From contig WYBE01000067.1 in assembly GCA_011526045.1 (NCBI GenBank), positions 62,001 to 126,000 on the forward strand: a stretch of 64,000 nucleotides of DNA, written 5' to 3'. Within the stretch, counting starts at the first letter, position 1. The number at the start of each line of letters is the position of its first letter. Both the position numbers and the translations under genes were made by a program. The stretch is from Nevskiales bacterium (lineage in GTDB: Bacteria; Pseudomonadota; Gammaproteobacteria; Steroidobacterales; GCA-2729495). Below the pieces are notes generated by a model. It made no database searches and was not told where the DNA came from. It worked only from the letters and a program-made list of their open reading frames with translations. Shown in pieces: positions 1-9,128 of this stretch.

Positions 1-1
1 C

Positions 2-3000
2 TTCCAGAGCATCCGGATGGTGGATTCACGCGGCATCACCACCGAAACCAGCTACCGGCAGGACTTCCCGTTCATCGGCCGGCCGGAGCGGGTGACCGTC
101 TGGAACGGATCCGACAAGGTCTCCATGTACGACCCGTCCTGGGCGGCATCCTCCACCGCGGCGCCGGAGCCTGCGGCCGACACGCATTTCGTGCATCTCG
201 CCTCGGACCTGAACGAGGCCTATGAAGTGGATGCCGACGGGAGCCTGCGGGGCAACCTCGTGCGCAGCACACAGCGAACGCTCAGCTGGAACTTCAACCA
301 CGGCGCCGTGACACGCGAGCAGGTTGCGGTCAGCTCGCCCCAGGAGGCGGGCGCGGTCTACAGCACGGTCCGCGAACTGACACTCGACGACAGCCTGCGG
401 ATCGCATACGGATGCCTCGGGTTCCCGAACCGCATCGACATCAGCCGCGGCATGACGGGCAGCTACTCGGAAGCCCACACGACACAGTTCAGCTATGGCG
501 CAGGCCACTGCCGGACCGTTACCGAAACTTCCGGCCCCGCGAGTAACCCCGCGCAACAGCTGCGGACCACCTATGCCTACGATACGACGGGCAGGCTGGT
601 ATCGCTCACCCGCGCCGATGGAGCCGGGCTGCTCGCGCCCCGCCAGACGCTGTTCAGCTACACGGGCGACGCAACGCGTCCGTCGGAGGAAGCACAGGTC
701 ATCACCGGCCAGCCAAGCCTGACCACCACGCACAGCTGGCACGATGCGCTGGGCCTGGAAAAGAGCCGGACGGTTCCCGCAGGCACGACATCGTGGACCT
801 TCGACGAGTTCGGCCGCCCGACGGGCGAGACGCGTCCGGCGGGCAACACACAGGTGTCACACAGCAACTGCGGGCCCTGCTTCGCTCCCCGCGCGCGGTA
901 CAGCATTCGCGCGCTGCGCTCCGACGGCTACTGGACGGAGACCCAGCACGATGCATCCGGGCGAATGGTCGGCCGCTCGTCCGCGCTGCCGCTCAATCGC
1001 ACCAGCCATCAACTCTTCGAATACGACGCACTCGGCCGCGTGACCGGCGAGTCGCTTCCATATCGCGACGACCAGGCGGACAGCGTGTACTGGACGCGTT
1101 ACCGCTACGACGCACTGGGACGGGTGAAATCGATCGACCGGCCGGTCAGCGAACAGAATCCGTCCGGAGCGATGACCACGATTACCTATTCAGGCCTGAA
1201 CGTGACCACCCGCGACGCGGAGATGCGCGCGACCCGCACGATCCACGGCGCCGATGGACGGGTCAAGATCGTCATACCACCGCTCGGCACCAATACCGGC
1301 TACTCCTACAGCCTGTCCGGCCAGATTGAGGCGGTCGTCGACCCCGGCTGGAATTCGAGCTGGTTCGTTCATGACGAGCAAGGGCGGCTGGTGCAGGTCA
1401 ACCATCCCGACTACGGCACGCGCAACTTCGCCTACAACGCCTTCGGCGAACTGGTGCAGCAGAGCGATGGCCGGAACCCGCCGCAGACCATGACCCTCGA
1501 ATACGACCAGCTCGGCCGCATCGTGCGTCGCGCCGAGCCGGAGGGTACGACGCGCTGGACCTACGTCAGCAGCGTGGGCGCGGCGCAGGGCCGGCTGCAG
1601 CAGGTCGAGGGCCCGGGCGAGAGCGGACCCGCCGGTTTTCGCGAGAGCTACGCCTACGACAACCTCGGCCGGACCCGCCAGGTCACGACGGTGATCGACG
1701 ACAGCAGTTACCAGACCGATTACGCGTACGACGCCGACGGCAACCTCACTTCCATGATCTACCCGTCCACCGTCGGCTGGCGGCCGAAGTTCGGTTTCCG
1801 CTACTCTCGCGGGCACATGGTGCGGATCTTCGACGAAACGGTCGCGGCGAACCGCATTTACGCATTGACCGGCATGGACGCCTCGGGCCGGGAGGTGGCG
1901 GCGGTGTTCGGTGCCACGGCCTACGTGGAACAAAACTTCTACGATCGGGCCACCGGCCTTCTCAGCGCGATCCTGTCCGGCTCCGTGGCGCAGCCGGACA
2001 ACCTGCAAAACTATGAGTACGAGTGGGACCGCATCGGCAACCTGCTCGCCCGGCGCAACGTCGGGGCGAATCCGCCGGCCGAAGAACGATTCGCCTACGA
2101 TGAGCTCAATCGCCTGACCGGGACGACGCTGAATGGCGCCCCGACACTGACGATGGTCTACCGGCCGGACGGCAACATCCGCACGAAGTCGGACGTCGGC
2201 AACTACACCTATGGCGCCGAGCATCCGCGCGCAGTCATGGCAATCGGCGGCGGCCCGCGAGGAGTGCTGAGCTTCGAGTACGATGCCAATGGCAATATGA
2301 CGAGTCGCAGCGGCTCGCCGATCACCTGGACGTCGTACAACCAGCCCCGGCAGATCGGCGCCGGTGCCTACTACACCCGACTCAGCTACGGGCCGGATCG
2401 CCGCCGCACGCGCCAGGACCTGAAGGCGGGCACCAGGTCGAAGACCATCCACTACGTCGGGCCGCATTTCGAAGTCGAGACCGAAGGATCGGTGAAGCGC
2501 TACCGCTCCAACGTGTTTGCCTACGGACGGGCGGTCTACAGCCAGGTCGAGACCAGCTCGGGCGGCCTCGAGGCCTACTACGTGCTACACGACCATCTCG
2601 GCAGCGTCGACCGCCTTGCGCGTGCGGCCGGCACCGGCAGCGAAACCATGAGCCTGAGCTTCGACGTCTGGGGCAAGCGGCGTAACACGAACTGGAGCGC
2701 CGACACGATCGATGCGCGTCCGAACGATACGCACTGGACCGAGCGCGGATTCACCGGCCACGAACACCTCGACCTGGCAGGCCTGGTGCACATGAACGGG
2801 CGGCTGCACGATCCGGAGATCGGGCGCATGATCTCGCCCGATCCCGTCGTGCCGGGCCTGGGAAACCCTCAGGGGCTCAACCCCTACAGCTACGTGATCA
2901 ACAACCCGGCAACGTTTGCCGATCCAAGCGGCTACTTCCTGAGCAAGCTGCGCAAGGCGGTGCGCCGCGCCGTCCGTCACGTCGGATCGACCGGCAGACG

Positions 3001-3826
3001 TGTCGTCCGGCGCTGGGGCCGGCCAATCGGTGCAGCCATTGCGGCGTACTACACGGCCGGCGCCGTCTCCTCGTGGGCCTACGCCGCACAGACCTCTTCG
3101 ATCTCCATCTCCGGTCCCGCATTCCTCACCGCCGACGGCATTGCCGCCTCCGGCGCGCTGGGCGCGGCCGGAACATCGAGCGCCATCGCCGGCGGAGTTG
3201 CTGGCGGGGCAGTCGCCGGAGCGATTGCCTCAGGCGACCTGCGGGGAATAGCCGCCGGCGCCCTCACCGGCGGAGCCATGGCCGGGATTGGCGCAGCAGC
3301 CGGCGGCGGCTACAGTACCGGTCGCGTACTTGCGGAAGCCACCGTCGGCGGAGTGTCGGCCGAAATGCAGGGCGGAGAGTTCCTGAACGGCTTCGTCACC
3401 AGCGGCAGCCTGTCGTCGCTCACCTGGGCGGCGCTGGAGATGCGCGAGGCGATGGTAAGGCAATCGCTGCTGAACACCGCAGGCAGGAATGCCAGCGGCC
3501 TGAGTGCCGGTTTTCGCGGGGACGGCTTCAAGCTCGGTGGCTGCCGTTGGCCGTGCCAATGGGGCCCGCTCGGCGGCATTCAGGGCCAGGCCGGAAGATT
3601 CCTCGGCGTGGACTACGCTCCCGGCTCGTTCCTTGATGGTCTCGTCGAGACTTTCGCTGGCCCGCACGATTTCCTGAACAGCCCCGTCCTCTACGATGCA
3701 CTCGGCAATTCGGCGAACCGCTGGTCCGGCTTCGAGTTGTTGAACGCAGCCAACGTGCTGGTCGCTTCACCGTTCGCAGCAGCCTCCGTCATCCCGTCCT
3801 ACGCCTACGGCGCCATGCATGACTAG
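2..3826 (+). CDS. RHS/YD-repeat protein, 5'-truncated by window edge
   Basis: The frame is open to the first base of the window, so the true start lies upstream and about 1,274 residues are visible. Many YD repeats run along the protein (for example YDALGRV, YDQLGRI and YDADGNL). They are followed by the RHS-associated core: DHLGS near 2594, then GRLHDPEIGRMISPDP and NPYSYVINNP near 2800-2910. RHS proteins form a secreted or surface-exposed beta-cage that encloses a variable C-terminal domain. Here the post-core tail of about 300 residues has an Ala/Gly-rich, membrane-like stretch (about 3020-3330) and ends in a GPHDFLNSP segment. I do not recognise a catalytic toxin motif in that tail. The stop overlaps the next lipoprotein gene by 8 bp, which suggests translational coupling. 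Family assignment is firm. A role as toxin, adhesin or contact-dependent effector is inference. Confidence 0.93.
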   Translation, partial: FQSIRMVDSRGITTETSYRQDFPFIGRPERVTVWNGSDKVSMYDPSWAASSTAAPEPAADTHFVHLASDLNEAYEVDADGSLRGNLVRSTQRTLSWNFNHGAVTREQVAVSSPQEAGAVYSTVRELTLDDSLRIAYGCLGFPNRIDISRGMTGSYSEAHTTQFSYGAGHCRTVTETSGPASNPAQQLRTTYAYDTTGRLVSLTRADGAGLLAPRQTLFSYTGDATRPSEEAQVITGQPSLTTTHSWHDALGLEKSRTVPAGTTSWTFDEFGRPTGETRPAGNTQVSHSNCGPCFAPRARYSIRALRSDGYWTETQHDASGRMVGRSSALPLNRTSHQLFEYDALGRVTGESLPYRDDQADSVYWTRYRYDALGRVKSIDRPVSEQNPSGAMTTITYSGLNVTTRDAEMRATRTIHGADGRVKIVIPPLGTNTGYSYSLSGQIEAVVDPGWNSSWFVHDEQGRLVQVNHPDYGTRNFAYNAFGELVQQSDGRNPPQTMTLEYDQLGRIVRRAEPEGTTRWTYVSSVGAAQGRLQQVEGPGESGPAGFRESYAYDNLGRTRQVTTVIDDSSYQTDYAYDADGNLTSMIYPSTVGWRPKFGFRYSRGHMVRIFDETVAANRIYALTGMDASGREVAAVFGATAYVEQNFYDRATGLLSAILSGSVAQPDNLQNYEYEWDRIGNLLARRNVGANPPAEERFAYDELNRLTGTTLNGAPTLTMVYRPDGNIRTKSDVGNYTYGAEHPRAVMAIGGGPRGVLSFEYDANGNMTSRSGSPITWTSYNQPRQIGAGAYYTRLSYGPDRRRTRQDLKAGTRSKTIHYVGPHFEVETEGSVKRYRSNVFAYGRAVYSQVETSSGGLEAYYVLHDHLGSVDRLARAAGTGSETMSLSFDVWGKRRNTNWSADTIDARPNDTHWTERGFTGHEHLDLAGLVHMNGRLHDPEIGRMISPDPVVPGLGNPQGLNPYSYVINNPATFADPSGYFLSKLRKAVRRAVRHVGSTGRRVVRRWGRPIGAAIAAYYTAGAVSSWAYAAQTSSISISGPAFLTADGIAASGALGAAGTSSAIAGGVAGGAVAGAIASGDLRGIAAGALTGGAMAGIGAAAGGGYSTGRVLAEATVGGVSAEMQGGEFLNGFVTSGSLSSLTWAALEMREAMVRQSLLNTAGRNASGLSAGFRGDGFKLGGCRWPCQWGPLGGIQGQAGRFLGVDYAPGSFLDGLVETFAGPHDFLNSPVLYDALGNSANRWSGFELLNAANVLVASPFAAASVIPSYAYGAMHD

Positions 3827-4163
3827 ATCATCGCATCGCGCTGCCATGCTTGGCTTGATCGCTGTAGCAGCAGCCGGTTGCGCCTCGACCGAAGACCTTG
3901 CCAAAGGCTTTCGTGAAGATCGCGACCGCTGTGTAGGCCGTTTATTCATGGATCCGGACAGTTGGTGGTGCGGCTGGAGCGATGCGATTCAGAAGACGAC
4001 CGTGGGTGACAGCACGGATGAATACCTGATCGCGCGCGAGGACATGGGCCGTTGCCGCTGGGTATATGTCGTGGACCGCGAATCGCGGCGGGTAACCGAC
4101 TGGCGTTTTGCCGGCGGCGAAGAAGACTGCTACAACCGTATCGACTGGCTCGGGCCATGGTGA
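3819..4163 (+). CDS. small putative lipoprotein downstream of RHS gene
   Basis: A 114-residue protein that I do not recognise. It begins with a signal peptide and lipobox-like sequence (VAAAGC, Cys near residue 21), so it is probably lipidated and anchored in the envelope. The mature part is acidic and Trp-rich, with several further Cys residues (DRCVGR, WWCGW, GRCRW, EDCYN) that could form disulfides in the periplasm. The ATG lies inside the RHS stop region, and the gene overlaps the next one by 7 bp, so the three genes look like one transcript. A second ATG at 3846 would also leave a short signal peptide. Small genes right behind RHS genes often encode immunity or accessory proteins. That role here is inference. 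Confidence 0.72.
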   Translation: MTRSSHRAAMLGLIAVAAAGCASTEDLAKGFREDRDRCVGRLFMDPDSWWCGWSDAIQKTTVGDSTDEYLIAREDMGRCRWVYVVDRESRRVTDWRFAGGEEDCYNRIDWLGPW

Positions 4164-4741
4164 CCAATCGAGCCGGGATGAGCCGACTGGCTGGGCGTGG
4201 ATTCCTGCTCCTCGCTGTTGTCGCTATCCAGGCCGCCTGTGTGGGCTGGCCATCGCCTGTGAGCGACTCGGGATTGCTGCCGCACCAGGTGGGTGGTTAC
4301 TGCACTAGCTGGTCAAACGCAAAAGGAATCAAGGCACCGCATGGGGTGAGCCTCGTCGCGCGGCCGATGAAAGACAAGCTCAACGGCACAATCCTGCTCT
4401 ACGTGAATATCCTCGTGCCCACCGCAGTGACGGTTCGGACCGAGAAACCGGAGATCGTCCTGACAAGCCCGACATGGCCAGAGCCGCGACGGCTGCGAAT
4501 AAATCACTTCACCGGTCGCGGCGGATCGCGCTTCCCCCCGGAGAGCGCGCTGCAGGGTTTCACAGATCCCGATCTGCCTCCCGAAGTTGTGACCCCCTGG
4601 TACCTGCCGCATGCCGACACGGAGTTTCCACCGACCGGACTGCCACAGGTACCCGAATTCACGCTGCAACTGCCAACACTGGAAATCAACGGCGAGCGCT
4701 TCCAGCCCAGGCCGATCACGTTTCGCGCCTGTACACGTTAA
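4157..4741 (+). CDS. putative lipoprotein, third gene of the RHS cluster
   Basis: A 194-residue protein with no family I recognise. The ATG at 4157 overlaps the upstream stop. An in-frame ATG at 4178 is an alternative start. The N-terminus has a hydrophobic core (FLLLAVVAIQ) and a lipobox-like AAC near residue 28, so a lipoprotein is likely. The rest is rich in Pro and beta-strand-like segments (LLYVNILVPTAVTVRTEKP, FTLQLPTLEING), which fits a small periplasmic beta domain. The open frame extends upstream to 4052, but that part is Arg-rich and lies over the preceding gene. The position behind an RHS gene suggests an accessory or immunity function, which is not shown. Confidence 0.68.
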   Translation: MVTNRAGMSRLAGRGFLLLAVVAIQAACVGWPSPVSDSGLLPHQVGGYCTSWSNAKGIKAPHGVSLVARPMKDKLNGTILLYVNILVPTAVTVRTEKPEIVLTSPTWPEPRRLRINHFTGRGGSRFPPESALQGFTDPDLPPEVVTPWYLPHADTEFPPTGLPQVPEFTLQLPTLEINGERFQPRPITFRACTR

Positions 4742-4826
4742 GCGTCGTGGATTGCCAGAGGGACCGATGCTCAGCCACACCGACAACGCCCCACATAGCC
4801 ACTCGCTGACCCGCTCCGCGCCTGCC

Positions 4827-5270
4827 TTACTCGGCTGAGGCTGCGGCGGTGTCGATTTTCGTCGCTGCCCAGCCGATCACCTCCCGGACGCGCGGTGCCG
4901 CGAGCCGGCGGGCCTCCGCGAGCGAGCACCAACGGAATTCCATGTGCTCGGCACTGCCGGTCTTTGGATTCGGCAGGATGGCGACATCCGTGCGGCGGGT
5001 CTCGGCCAGGTAGTACCGCGCGACCTTGCCGCGGCTGTAGGGGCCGGTCTCGAAATACTCCTCGCCCCAGGGAAAGACGAGATCATCGAGAGTGGTTTCC
5101 TCGCACACCTCGCGCAGCGCCGCCTGTTTCGGCTCTTCGTCCTCCTCCACCAGCCCTTTCGGGAAATCCCAGTGGTTGAAGGCGCGCAGCAACAGGAATC
5201 GCCAGCCCTGCGGCGTCTGCCGCAGGACCACCGCGCCACAAGACAGGACTTTGCGACGCCCCCTCGCCAT
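4827..5270 (-). CDS. Nudix hydrolase (Ap4A-hydrolase-like)
   Basis: A 147-residue Nudix protein. The Nudix box runs from about residue 39: G-x5-E-x7-REV-x-EE-T, with the usual late Gly replaced by Thr (CEETTL). The WDFPKG just before it is typical of diadenosine-polyphosphate hydrolases and related bis(5'-nucleosyl) enzymes, which cleave a pyrophosphate bond using Mg2+ held by the box glutamates. The gene starts 31 bp after the YbbP-like permease stop on the same strand and may be its last cotranscribed gene. Fold assignment is firm. The substrate is inferred from the FPKG motif alone. Confidence 0.9.
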   Translation of the reverse strand: MARGRRKVLSCGAVVLRQTPQGWRFLLLRAFNHWDFPKGLVEEDEEPKQAALREVCEETTLDDLVFPWGEEYFETGPYSRGKVARYYLAETRRTDVAILPNPKTGSAEHMEFRWCSLAEARRLAAPRVREVIGWAATKIDTAAASAE

Positions 5271-5301
5271 CGGGCCGAGTATATCGGGTTGCGCGGGACT
5301 C

Positions 5302-7794
5302 TCAGGCGTCGCGCAGCACGCTGACCGGCGGCTCGTTCACCGCCTTGCGGGTGGCGAGCGTGCCGGTCAGCCCGACGAGAACGCTGCCGACGAGCAACCC
5401 CGCCGGCCACAGGATCGGGCTCACGACATAATCGAGGTCGAACACGCGTTGCGCCAGCACCAGGCCGATGACGGTCGCGCCGAGTGCACCGAGCGCGCCG
5501 GCCAGGCCCCCGAGTGCCGTGAACTCCACGGCTACCCCTTGCAGGATGGTGCGGCGATCGGCGCCCAGCGCATGCAGGATCGCGCTTTCGAAACGCCGCT
5601 CGTCGCGCGTCACCTGAACCGCGGCGAGCAACACCATGACGCCCGCGAGCAGCGTGAACAGGAACACGTACTGCACGGCCAGCGAGGCGCGGTCCACCAC
5701 CATGCGCACCTGAGCGAGGATCGCCTCCAGGTCGAAGACGGTTACACCCGGAAAGGCGCGCACCAGCTCGTTCAGCAGCCGTCGCCTCTCGGGCGGTACG
5801 TGAAAACTCGCAATGTAGGTCTGCGGCAGTTCGGCAGCCAGCCCGGGCGAGAGCATCAGGTAGAAGTTAGGGGCGAAAGACTCCCACTCGATGCGGCGGA
5901 TACTCGTGACGGGCGCAACGAACTCCTCGCCGCCGACGTTGAACGACATGCTGTCGCCGACCTGCACGCCGAGCCCGCGAGCCACGTCCTCCTCGATCGA
6001 AATCTGCGGCGAGCCCTCGTGGCTTTCACCCCACCACTCGCCGCTGACGATACGATTGCTCTCCGGGAGCGCTCCGGTCCAGGTGATGTTCTGTTCGCGG
6101 CGCACGAAATTGGCGCCCTGCCGGTCGGCGAAGGTCATGTCGGCCACCGGCCGACCGTCGATCGCCGTGAGTCGCCCGCGGATGAACGGCAGGGATGTGG
6201 GCTCGCTGCCGATTTTCTCGCGGATGAAGCGCGACATCTCGGGCCAGGTCGCCGGGGCGATGTTGATGAGGAAGTAATTCGGCGCGTCCGGAGGAATCGT
6301 GCGCCGCCACGCCTCCAGCAGGTCGCCGCGCACCACCGTGAGCAGCAGCAGCACCATCAGCCCCAGGCCAAACCCGACGATCTGCACGATGCTCTCCGCG
6401 CCGCGCCGCGAGATGTTCGCAAGCCCGTAGCGCCAGGCGACGCCCGCCGCTCCGCGAAAACGCGTGACCAGCGCCACCAGCCCCCAGCCTGCGGCACCTG
6501 CGATCAACGCCAGGCCGGCGAGGCCGCCGGCCACGACGCCCACCAGGGCCAGGTCGCGGACGATCGCGTAGATCATGCCGGCCAGTGCGGCGGCGGCGAG
6601 CGCGTAGGTCGCGACCGTGGACAGCGCCGGCGGCGGCAGATCGCGGCGCAGCACGCGGATCGGAGAAGTGCGCCTGAGCTGCCACAGGTGCGGCAGTGCA
6701 AAACCGAGCGCCACCGTCGCCGAAGTCAGTGCGCCGAGCCAGGCCGGCCTGACCGTCGGCAGCGGCAACTCCATGTCGAGCACCCCCTCGGACAGCCGCG
6801 CGAGCACCGCCTGGGCTCCGAAGCCGAGCGCCGAACCGACGAGCGTGGTGCCGAGGATGATCGCGGCAAGCTGTGCGAGCGTGCTGCGCTCGATGAAGGA
6901 CTGCGTGGCGCCGAGACTTTTCATCAAGGCGACCGTATCGAGGTGGCGGAATGCGTACAGCCGCGCCGCCATGGCCGTGGCGACCGCGGCCAGCACCACC
7001 GTGACGAGCGAGGCGAGCGCAAGGAAGCGTTGCGCGCGATCGATCGCCTCGTTGATCTGCTCGCCGGCATCCTTCTGGTCGCGAATTGCGGTTTCGCTGT
7101 CGAGGCGCGGTGCAATGCGCTGGCGGAACTCGCGTAACGCCGCACCCTCGCCCGCGAAGAGCTGCCGGAAGGTCGCGCGGCTGCCGGGTCGCAGCACGTC
7201 CATGAGCGCGACATCGGCGATGTTGACGAGCAGCGACGGCGCGAGATTCGCGAAGCCCGGATTCTGGTCCGGCTGGTACTCGAGCACACGGGTGATCTTC
7301 AGGTCACGCGTGCCCACCTGCACCACGGCACCGACTTCCGCGCCGAGCTTGCCGAGCAGCCCGGGCTCTGCCCAGGCCTCACCGAGCGCCGGAATGCCGC
7401 TGGCGACCGTCGTCGCGCCGAACATCTCGGTGGAGATCTTGAGTTCGCCGCGCAAGGGATAGCCCTCGGTGACGCCCTCGATGGTCGCGAGCGAGCTTTG
7501 CTCCTCGCCGGTGAGCACCACGGAGGGAAACGCGACCGCCTCGGCCGTGCGCAGCCCGAGCGATTGCGCCTCGTCCAGAAAAGCCGGCTCGATCGGCGCC
7601 GGCGACCGCAAAACGAGGTCAGCAGCGAGGATCGCGCTGGCCTGCGCGCGGATCACCCCGCCGACGCGATCGGTGAAGAAGCCGACCGCGGTAATCGCGG
7701 TAACTGCCACCGTGATCGCCGCCACCAGCACGGTAAGCTCGCCCGAGCGCAGGTCGCGAACGAGGGCGCGCAGCGCGAACGACCAGGCGTTCAT
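5302..7794 (-). CDS. ybbP: FtsX-like ABC permease (YbbP family)
   Basis: An 830-residue inner-membrane permease of the FtsX/MacB type. It has an N-terminal membrane segment (about residues 18-40), a large periplasmic domain, a cluster of membrane helices (from about residue 260), a second half that repeats this plan, and a last pair of helices ending in TLATRKAVNEPPVSVLRDA. Double-length FtsX proteins of this size next to a LolD-like ATPase and tesA are the YbbP arrangement known from E. coli. The ATG overlaps the ATPase stop by 4 bp (ATGA), so the two are translationally coupled. The substrate of YbbAP is poorly defined; release of lipid-linked or hydrophobic molecules is a common suggestion. 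The gene name rests on size and context. Confidence 0.9.
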   Translation of the reverse strand: MNAWSFALRALVRDLRSGELTVLVAAITVAVTAITAVGFFTDRVGGVIRAQASAILAADLVLRSPAPIEPAFLDEAQSLGLRTAEAVAFPSVVLTGEEQSSLATIEGVTEGYPLRGELKISTEMFGATTVASGIPALGEAWAEPGLLGKLGAEVGAVVQVGTRDLKITRVLEYQPDQNPGFANLAPSLLVNIADVALMDVLRPGSRATFRQLFAGEGAALREFRQRIAPRLDSETAIRDQKDAGEQINEAIDRAQRFLALASLVTVVLAAVATAMAARLYAFRHLDTVALMKSLGATQSFIERSTLAQLAAIILGTTLVGSALGFGAQAVLARLSEGVLDMELPLPTVRPAWLGALTSATVALGFALPHLWQLRRTSPIRVLRRDLPPPALSTVATYALAAAALAGMIYAIVRDLALVGVVAGGLAGLALIAGAAGWGLVALVTRFRGAAGVAWRYGLANISRRGAESIVQIVGFGLGLMVLLLLTVVRGDLLEAWRRTIPPDAPNYFLINIAPATWPEMSRFIREKIGSEPTSLPFIRGRLTAIDGRPVADMTFADRQGANFVRREQNITWTGALPESNRIVSGEWWGESHEGSPQISIEEDVARGLGVQVGDSMSFNVGGEEFVAPVTSIRRIEWESFAPNFYLMLSPGLAAELPQTYIASFHVPPERRRLLNELVRAFPGVTVFDLEAILAQVRMVVDRASLAVQYVFLFTLLAGVMVLLAAVQVTRDERRFESAILHALGADRRTILQGVAVEFTALGGLAGALGALGATVIGLVLAQRVFDLDYVVSPILWPAGLLVGSVLVGLTGTLATRKAVNEPPVSVLRDA

Positions 7795-8450
7795 GACACC
7801 AGCCGGCCGCCGTCGATCTCCACGATGCGGTCGCAGCGCCCGGCGAGCGAGCGCTCGTGGGTGACCAGCACCAGCGTGGTCCCGGCCTGCCGGTTCAGTC
7901 CGAAGAGCAGGTCAGCGACGCGCGCGCCGCTTGCCGTGTCGAGGTTGCCGGTCGGCTCGTCCGCAAACAGCACCTGTGGCCGCCGCACGAAGGCGCGGGC
8001 GATGGCAACCCGTTGCTTTTCGCCGCCGGAGAGCTGTTTCGGGTAGTGCGACAGGCGCCGTTCGAGGCCGACCGAGGCGAGTGCCTCGCGCGCGCGCTCG
8101 CGGACCTGCGCATCGCCGGCAAGCTCCAGCGGCAGCATGACGTTCTCGATCGCGGTCAGGGATGGAACAAGGTGAAACGACTGGAACACGAAGCCGACGC
8201 TCTTGCCGCGCAGCCGCGCGCGACCGTCTTCATCGAGCGCCGTGAGGTCCTCGCCGCATAGCCATACGGCACCACTGGAAGGCCGGTCGAGGCCGGCCAG
8301 CAGCGCGAGCAGCGTGGTCTTGCCGGCTCCGGAAGGGCCCACCAGCGCAACGCTTTCACCGGCGCGTATCTCGAGGTCGACGTCGTCGAGAATGGTCAGC
8401 GGCCCTTCCGGGCTGCTAACCTGTTTGCCGAGCCCTGAAGCCCGCAGCAC
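7791..8450 (-). CDS. ybbA: ABC transporter ATP-binding protein (YbbA/LolD-like)
   Basis: An ATPase subunit of about 219 residues that pairs with the downstream FtsX-like permease. Walker A is GPSGAGKTT, the signature is LSGGEKQRVAIARA, Walker B is VLFADEPTGNLD, and the H-loop follows in LVLVTHE. This is the MacB/LolD class of mechanotransmission ATPases. The frame is open far upstream to 8882, but that part is a shadow of tesA. I chose the GTG at 8450 (VLRASGLGKQV). A GTG at 8480 is an alternative and would overlap tesA. The 4-bp overlap with the permease gene supports one operon. Function is firm at the ATPase level; the exported substrate is unknown. Confidence 0.92.
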   Translation of the reverse strand: MLRASGLGKQVSSPEGPLTILDDVDLEIRAGESVALVGPSGAGKTTLLALLAGLDRPSSGAVWLCGEDLTALDEDGRARLRGKSVGFVFQSFHLVPSLTAIENVMLPLELAGDAQVRERAREALASVGLERRLSHYPKQLSGGEKQRVAIARAFVRRPQVLFADEPTGNLDTASGARVADLLFGLNRQAGTTLVLVTHERSLAGRCDRIVEIDGGRLVS

Positions 8451-8463
8451 GACCTGATCGACC

Positions 8464-9105
8464 TTGCCTTCCTTTATCACCAAGCTGGCTGTCCTGATAC
8501 TGATGGCCGCCTGCCAGAGCGCGTTCGCCGCGGACGCCGGGCGGACGTTGCTGGTGATCGGCGATAGCCTGAGCGCCGGTTTTGGCCTGGAACCCGGACA
8601 GGGCTGGGTCGCGCTGTTGCAGGACCGGCTGGAGGCCGAAGGGTACGGGTATCGCGTAGTGAATGCCAGCATCACCGGCGACACCACCACCGGCGGTGTC
8701 GGGCGTCTGCCGCGGGCCCTGCAGCTGCATCGGCCGGCCGTCGTGGTGATCGAGCTCGGCGGCAACGACGGGCTGCGCGGCACGCCCATCCCGGTGATCC
8801 GCGACAACATGGCCGAGATGATCCGTCTCGCACAGCAGGCGCAAGCCCGCGTGGTGCTCGCCGGCCTGAAAATGCCCCCCAATTACGGGGAGCGTTACAC
8901 CTCCGCGTTCGAGGCGATGTACGCGGAGTTGGCCGCCAGACACGGTGTCGCGCTGATCGATTTTTTCATGGACGGTGTGGCGCTGAACCCGCGCTTCATG
9001 CAGCCGGACGGCATCCATCCGAATGCCGCCGGCCAGGCGCGGCTGCTGGAGAACGCATGGCCGGTGATCGAGAAGCAGCTGCGCGCGACTTCGGGTCGGC
9101 ACTGA
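8464..9105 (+). CDS. tesA: Arylesterase / acyl-CoA thioesterase I, SGNH hydrolase
   Basis: A 213-residue periplasmic SGNH/GDSL hydrolase. The signal peptide spans roughly residues 1-22 (hydrophobic KLAVLILMAA, cleavage after AFA). Conserved blocks are GDSLSAG (catalytic Ser35), GGND (Asn101) and DGIHPN (Asp182, His185). The enzyme hydrolyses short- and long-chain thioesters and esters, and in E. coli is also called protease I or lysophospholipase L1. The start is a TTG at 8464. The first in-frame ATG (8503) would cut off the signal peptide. It lies head-to-head with the ABC ATPase gene, with only 13 bp between the chosen starts, as in the E. coli tesA-ybbA pair. Confidence 0.93.
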   Translation: MPSFITKLAVLILMAACQSAFAADAGRTLLVIGDSLSAGFGLEPGQGWVALLQDRLEAEGYGYRVVNASITGDTTTGGVGRLPRALQLHRPAVVVIELGGNDGLRGTPIPVIRDNMAEMIRLAQQAQARVVLAGLKMPPNYGERYTSAFEAMYAELAARHGVALIDFFMDGVALNPRFMQPDGIHPNAAGQARLLENAWPVIEKQLRATSGRH

Positions 9106-9128
9106 AGTGCCTCCTGCAGGATGCCGGC

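Noticed and set aside
5092-7137. 681-codon plus-strand frame opposite the YbbP-like permease
   Set aside because: Antisense shadow with no recognisable motif; the minus frame is an intact FtsX-type permease coupled to its ATPase.
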